From Cecembia sp. (GTDB taxonomy: Bacteria; Bacteroidota; Bacteroidia; Cytophagales; Cyclobacteriaceae): a stretch of 64,000 bases of DNA. The notes below the pieces were generated by a model, which searched no databases, was not told the DNA's origin, and saw only the letters and a list, made by a program, of their open reading frames with translations. Shown piece after piece: positions 61,241-64,000 of this stretch; position 1 is the stretch's first letter, and each line of letters begins with the position of its first letter. The position numbers and the translations under genes were made by a program. The stretch lies in NCBI RefSeq assembly GCF_007126775.1, contig NZ_SLAP01000052.1, positions 1-64,000 of the forward strand, read 5' to 3'.

Positions 61241-61289
61241 TTGTTTTTTAGTGAACAACAATAGTGTTGTTTAGTAAACAATAATAGTG
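61241..61289. promoter_or_regulatory. Candidate double operator: 20-nt direct repeats with a perfect palindrome TTGTTTAGTAAACAA
   Basis: TTTAGTGAACAACAATAGTG (61247-61266) / TTTAGTAAACAATAATAGTG (61270-61289); palindrome 61267-61281. Confidence 0.5.
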
Positions 61290-61419
61290 AAATTCAGTCA
61301 AGAAGATCAATTTGAGCAGGAGGGGTATGTAATCAATGTTTGCCCTTTTATCGATTGTAGGTTGAAGGTCATAAAACATGAATAGATACAAAGTAACTTA
61401 TGTATGCTTTCAAAGAATA

Positions 61420-62328
61420 TCAAGCAACTTCTACGTTATCTCGAAATTCTGAGGGACTTTTCCCGGTAAACTTTTTGAAAAAACGGGAAAAATAGGCTGG
61501 GTCTTCAAACTTTAGCTTATAGCTGATTTCTGCTATGCTGTAATCTGTTTGCTCTAGGTATCGGATGGATTCGTGGAGGATAAATTCGTGGATGACCTGC
61601 ATGGGAGACTTGGAAGCTACTGCTTGGCAAACACGATTAAGATGGACGGTTGAGATTCCCATGGCATCAGCCAAGGAAGCTACAGTTAACTTTTTGTCGA
61701 CGTTTTCGCCTTTAAATAATCGATTGCTGTAATAACGTTTGATTTGGGTCATAAATGAGCGGAAAAACTTGATATTGGTATTGACCACTTTATAGGTGTT
61801 GTGTCGGTTTTCCAAAATCATTCTGTAAAACTCCACGAAGAGGATGGACAAATAAGACTTGATGGCCAAAGATTTTCCTTGATATTCGGTCAGTAACTCA
61901 TTGTTGGCTCTTCTGAAAAGCCGTGACATCAATCCGAAGCGTTCATTGTTCCAACTGCTGAAAATTACTCGAGGCTTTTCGATTTCTAATAATACATGGG
62001 GTTGTGGGTTGAGAATTTCTTCGACAAATTCATCAGAAAGTGTGAGGACCATCCCTTTGATATCGGGGGTAAACAGATATCCATGCAGCGTATTTGCAGG
62101 CATGGCTATCAGGCAAGGTTCGTCTATAAGTTGCACCGTAGGACCGCAAGTAAATTCAAAGGAGCCTTCTTCGATTATCACAAACTGATACAAGCGATTA
62201 TGTAAATGAGGCTTGATGACCCAATCATGATTTCTGCTTCGTGCATCTATGGATTCACAGTGAATAAACTCTGGAAGGATTTCCTGCTTGGTTTCCCCGT
62301 ACAATACATAGTTGTCTATTTTTTTCAT
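61420..62328 (-). CDS. AraC family transcriptional regulator (PobR-like architecture)
   Basis: C-terminal double HTH VASLADAMGISTVHLNRVCQAVASKSP...YSIAEISYKLKFEDPAYFSRFFKKFTGKSPSEFR; N-terminal cupin-like sensor. Confidence 0.92.
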   Translation of the reverse strand: MKKIDNYVLYGETKQEILPEFIHCESIDARSRNHDWVIKPHLHNRLYQFVIIEEGSFEFTCGPTVQLIDEPCLIAMPANTLHGYLFTPDIKGMVLTLSDEFVEEILNPQPHVLLEIEKPRVIFSSWNNERFGLMSRLFRRANNELLTEYQGKSLAIKSYLSILFVEFYRMILENRHNTYKVVNTNIKFFRSFMTQIKRYYSNRLFKGENVDKKLTVASLADAMGISTVHLNRVCQAVASKSPMQVIHEFILHESIRYLEQTDYSIAEISYKLKFEDPAYFSRFFKKFTGKSPSEFRDNVEVA

Positions 62329-62592
62329 GGCTAATCCTGGTTAAAAGTGCAAGAGTTTATTTTGTACGAATTTTCAAGATTTTCTGTTGTTTGAAGGGTT
62401 TAAACCTATTTTGAACGGATTTAAAGCTAATTTTCCTTACAATATTTGGGTGTGGCTTTCATGTGAATGATAACTGAATGTAAGAAATTTTTCACCTATG
62501 TAATAAAAGTACAAGTAATTTTTTAAAATCAATGGATACAAGCCAGGAAATGGAGGGATATTGCAGAGAATTCTTCATAAACCCAAAACGAC

Positions 62593-63837
62593 ATGAATGC
62601 AGGAATCGAGCAATGTCCTTATCACAAGGAATTAAATGCAGCTTACCAACCATTTGACCTCACCAATCCTTTTCCTTTTTACAAAGAAGTCAGAGAAAAG
62701 TGCCCTATTTTTTTCAGTGAGGAGTTAGGCTATTATGTGGTGTCTAAGTATGAGGATGTCAAAGCTATTTTTGGAAATTGGCAGGCATTCAGTTCTGAAA
62801 ATGCACAAAGCCCATTTAAGCCGATTGCCCCCAAAGCAAAAGCCTTGATGGACTCTGCTGGATTGGTAGGCTTATCCGGGCTTTCCGGAAGAATTCCCCC
62901 AGACCATACCCGTATTCGGAGGATCGTCAGCATGGCGTTTAATTTGGCCCGTATCAAAAAGCTAGAACCTGAAATCCGGAAAATAGCGATTCGCATGATT
63001 GAAGAGTTGAAGGCAGGTAAAAATCAGGCTGAAATGGTTTCTGAATTGGCTTATGATTTACCGGCTTTGGTAATATTCAAATTACTGGGTGTACCTGACA
63101 GCGATGTGGCACAGGTGAAAAGCTGGGCAGAAAGTCGACTACTCCTTACTTGGGGGGATTTGGATGAAGATGCGCAGATGATGCATGCAGAAAATATGAT
63201 CCGTTACTGGAATTATTGCCAAAAGTTGGTCAGTGATAGAAAACATCAAATGCAAGATGATTTGCCAGGTGACTTAGTGACTTTGCAGTCCGAAGGGCAT
63301 GAAATTACAGACCGAGAAATTGCCGCCATTTGTTACAGCCAATTGTTTGCAGGCCACGAAACAACTACCTCCTTGATTGGAAATGGCATTCGTGAATTAC
63401 TGGTGCATCCCGAAAGTTGGGAGGCAATCAAGCAAGATAAAACGCTCATCCCAAAAGCAGTGGATGAAGTATTGCGATATTCTCCTTCTATTTTATCCTG
63501 GAGAAGGAAATGTAAAGTAGCTACCGAAGTAGGAGGCGTGATGATTCCTGAAGGGGCAGATATTTTGATGGTGATGGGTTCGGCTAATCGGGACGAGGCG
63601 ATGTACGAAAACGGAGAAAACTTCGATATCACCCGTGGAAATGCCGGAACACATTTGTCTTTTGGCAGTGGTATCCATTTTTGCTTGGGTTCTCCCTTGG
63701 CTAAACTGGAGTTTAAAGTTGTGCTTGAAGAACTCACGGCACGCATTCCTAGTCTTCAATTGAAGCCTAATCAAACATTCACATTTGCACCCAATACATC
63801 CTTTAGAGCGCCACAAGCACTACAGGTACAATGGTAA
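62593..63837 (+). CDS. Cytochrome P450
   Basis: I-helix FAGHETTTS, ExxR EVLR, heme motif FGSGIHFCLG. Confidence 0.96.
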   Translation: MNAGIEQCPYHKELNAAYQPFDLTNPFPFYKEVREKCPIFFSEELGYYVVSKYEDVKAIFGNWQAFSSENAQSPFKPIAPKAKALMDSAGLVGLSGLSGRIPPDHTRIRRIVSMAFNLARIKKLEPEIRKIAIRMIEELKAGKNQAEMVSELAYDLPALVIFKLLGVPDSDVAQVKSWAESRLLLTWGDLDEDAQMMHAENMIRYWNYCQKLVSDRKHQMQDDLPGDLVTLQSEGHEITDREIAAICYSQLFAGHETTTSLIGNGIRELLVHPESWEAIKQDKTLIPKAVDEVLRYSPSILSWRRKCKVATEVGGVMIPEGADILMVMGSANRDEAMYENGENFDITRGNAGTHLSFGSGIHFCLGSPLAKLEFKVVLEELTARIPSLQLKPNQTFTFAPNTSFRAPQALQVQW

Positions 63838-63855
63838 ACCTTTAATTTAAGTAAC

Positions 63856-64000
63856 ATGAAACCCACTTACAGCCTGTTTTTCAAAGATGCTAAGCCCGAA
63901 CAATTAGAAAGTCTCGGAGGGAAAGGAAAGAGCTTGGCCAGTATGTCCCAAGCAGATCTACCGGTGCCGCAAGGTTTCTGTGTAACCACAGATGCGTTTG
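63856..64000 (+). CDS. PEP/pyruvate-binding domain protein (PEP synthase / rifampicin phosphotransferase-like), truncated by the window
   Basis: My translation: MKPTYSLFFKDAKPEQLESLGGKGKSLASMSQADLPVPQGFCVTTDAF; GGKGxxLAxM...VPxGFCVTTxAF N-terminus. Confidence 0.75.
   Translation, partial: MKPTYSLFFKDAKPEQLESLGGKGKSLASMSQADLPVPQGFCVTTDAF

Noticed and set aside
1-64000. CRISPR arrays, transposases, integrases, phage or toxin-antitoxin genes
   Set aside because: Looked for on both strands; no direct-repeat/spacer pattern and no recognisable mobile-element protein among the ORFs.

Overview
This 64 kb window looks like a Bacteroidetes chromosome, probably close to Cyclobacteriaceae. That call is inferred from SprA, the malic enzyme-Pta fusion, the long-form IspG, DUF4292/DUF4837-type proteins and TAnnTTTG -7 elements. 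Most of it is ordinary housekeeping: helicase, ispG, slyD, leuS, mscS, two L,D-transpeptidases, guaA, icd, dut, tatA, gatA, maeB, ruvA, sprA, gcvH, tonB, kbl/tdh, hemL, typA. I saw no CRISPR array, rRNA, convincing tRNA or intact mobile element. The regions most worth a second look are: (1) a PTPS-FolE-SDR pterin cluster at 17.5-19.4 kb, with a mammalian-type Cx5HGH PTPS and an SDR that has lost its catalytic Tyr, followed by uncharacterised genes and a flavin reductase; (2) the right edge at 58-64 kb, with an orphan TonB-dependent receptor abutting a decayed bacterial-PH-like remnant, orphan palindromic operators, a PobR-like AraC regulator, a P450 and the start of a PEP-synthase/rifampicin-phosphotransferase-like gene; (3) degenerate heptanucleotide-periodic intergenic DNA at about 182-396 and 56317-56365; (4) a duplicated terminator module at 1-157; (5) -7 promoter elements lying 3-4 nt before start codons, which predicts leaderless mRNAs. 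All calls come from reading the sequence and from family knowledge; no searches were run.
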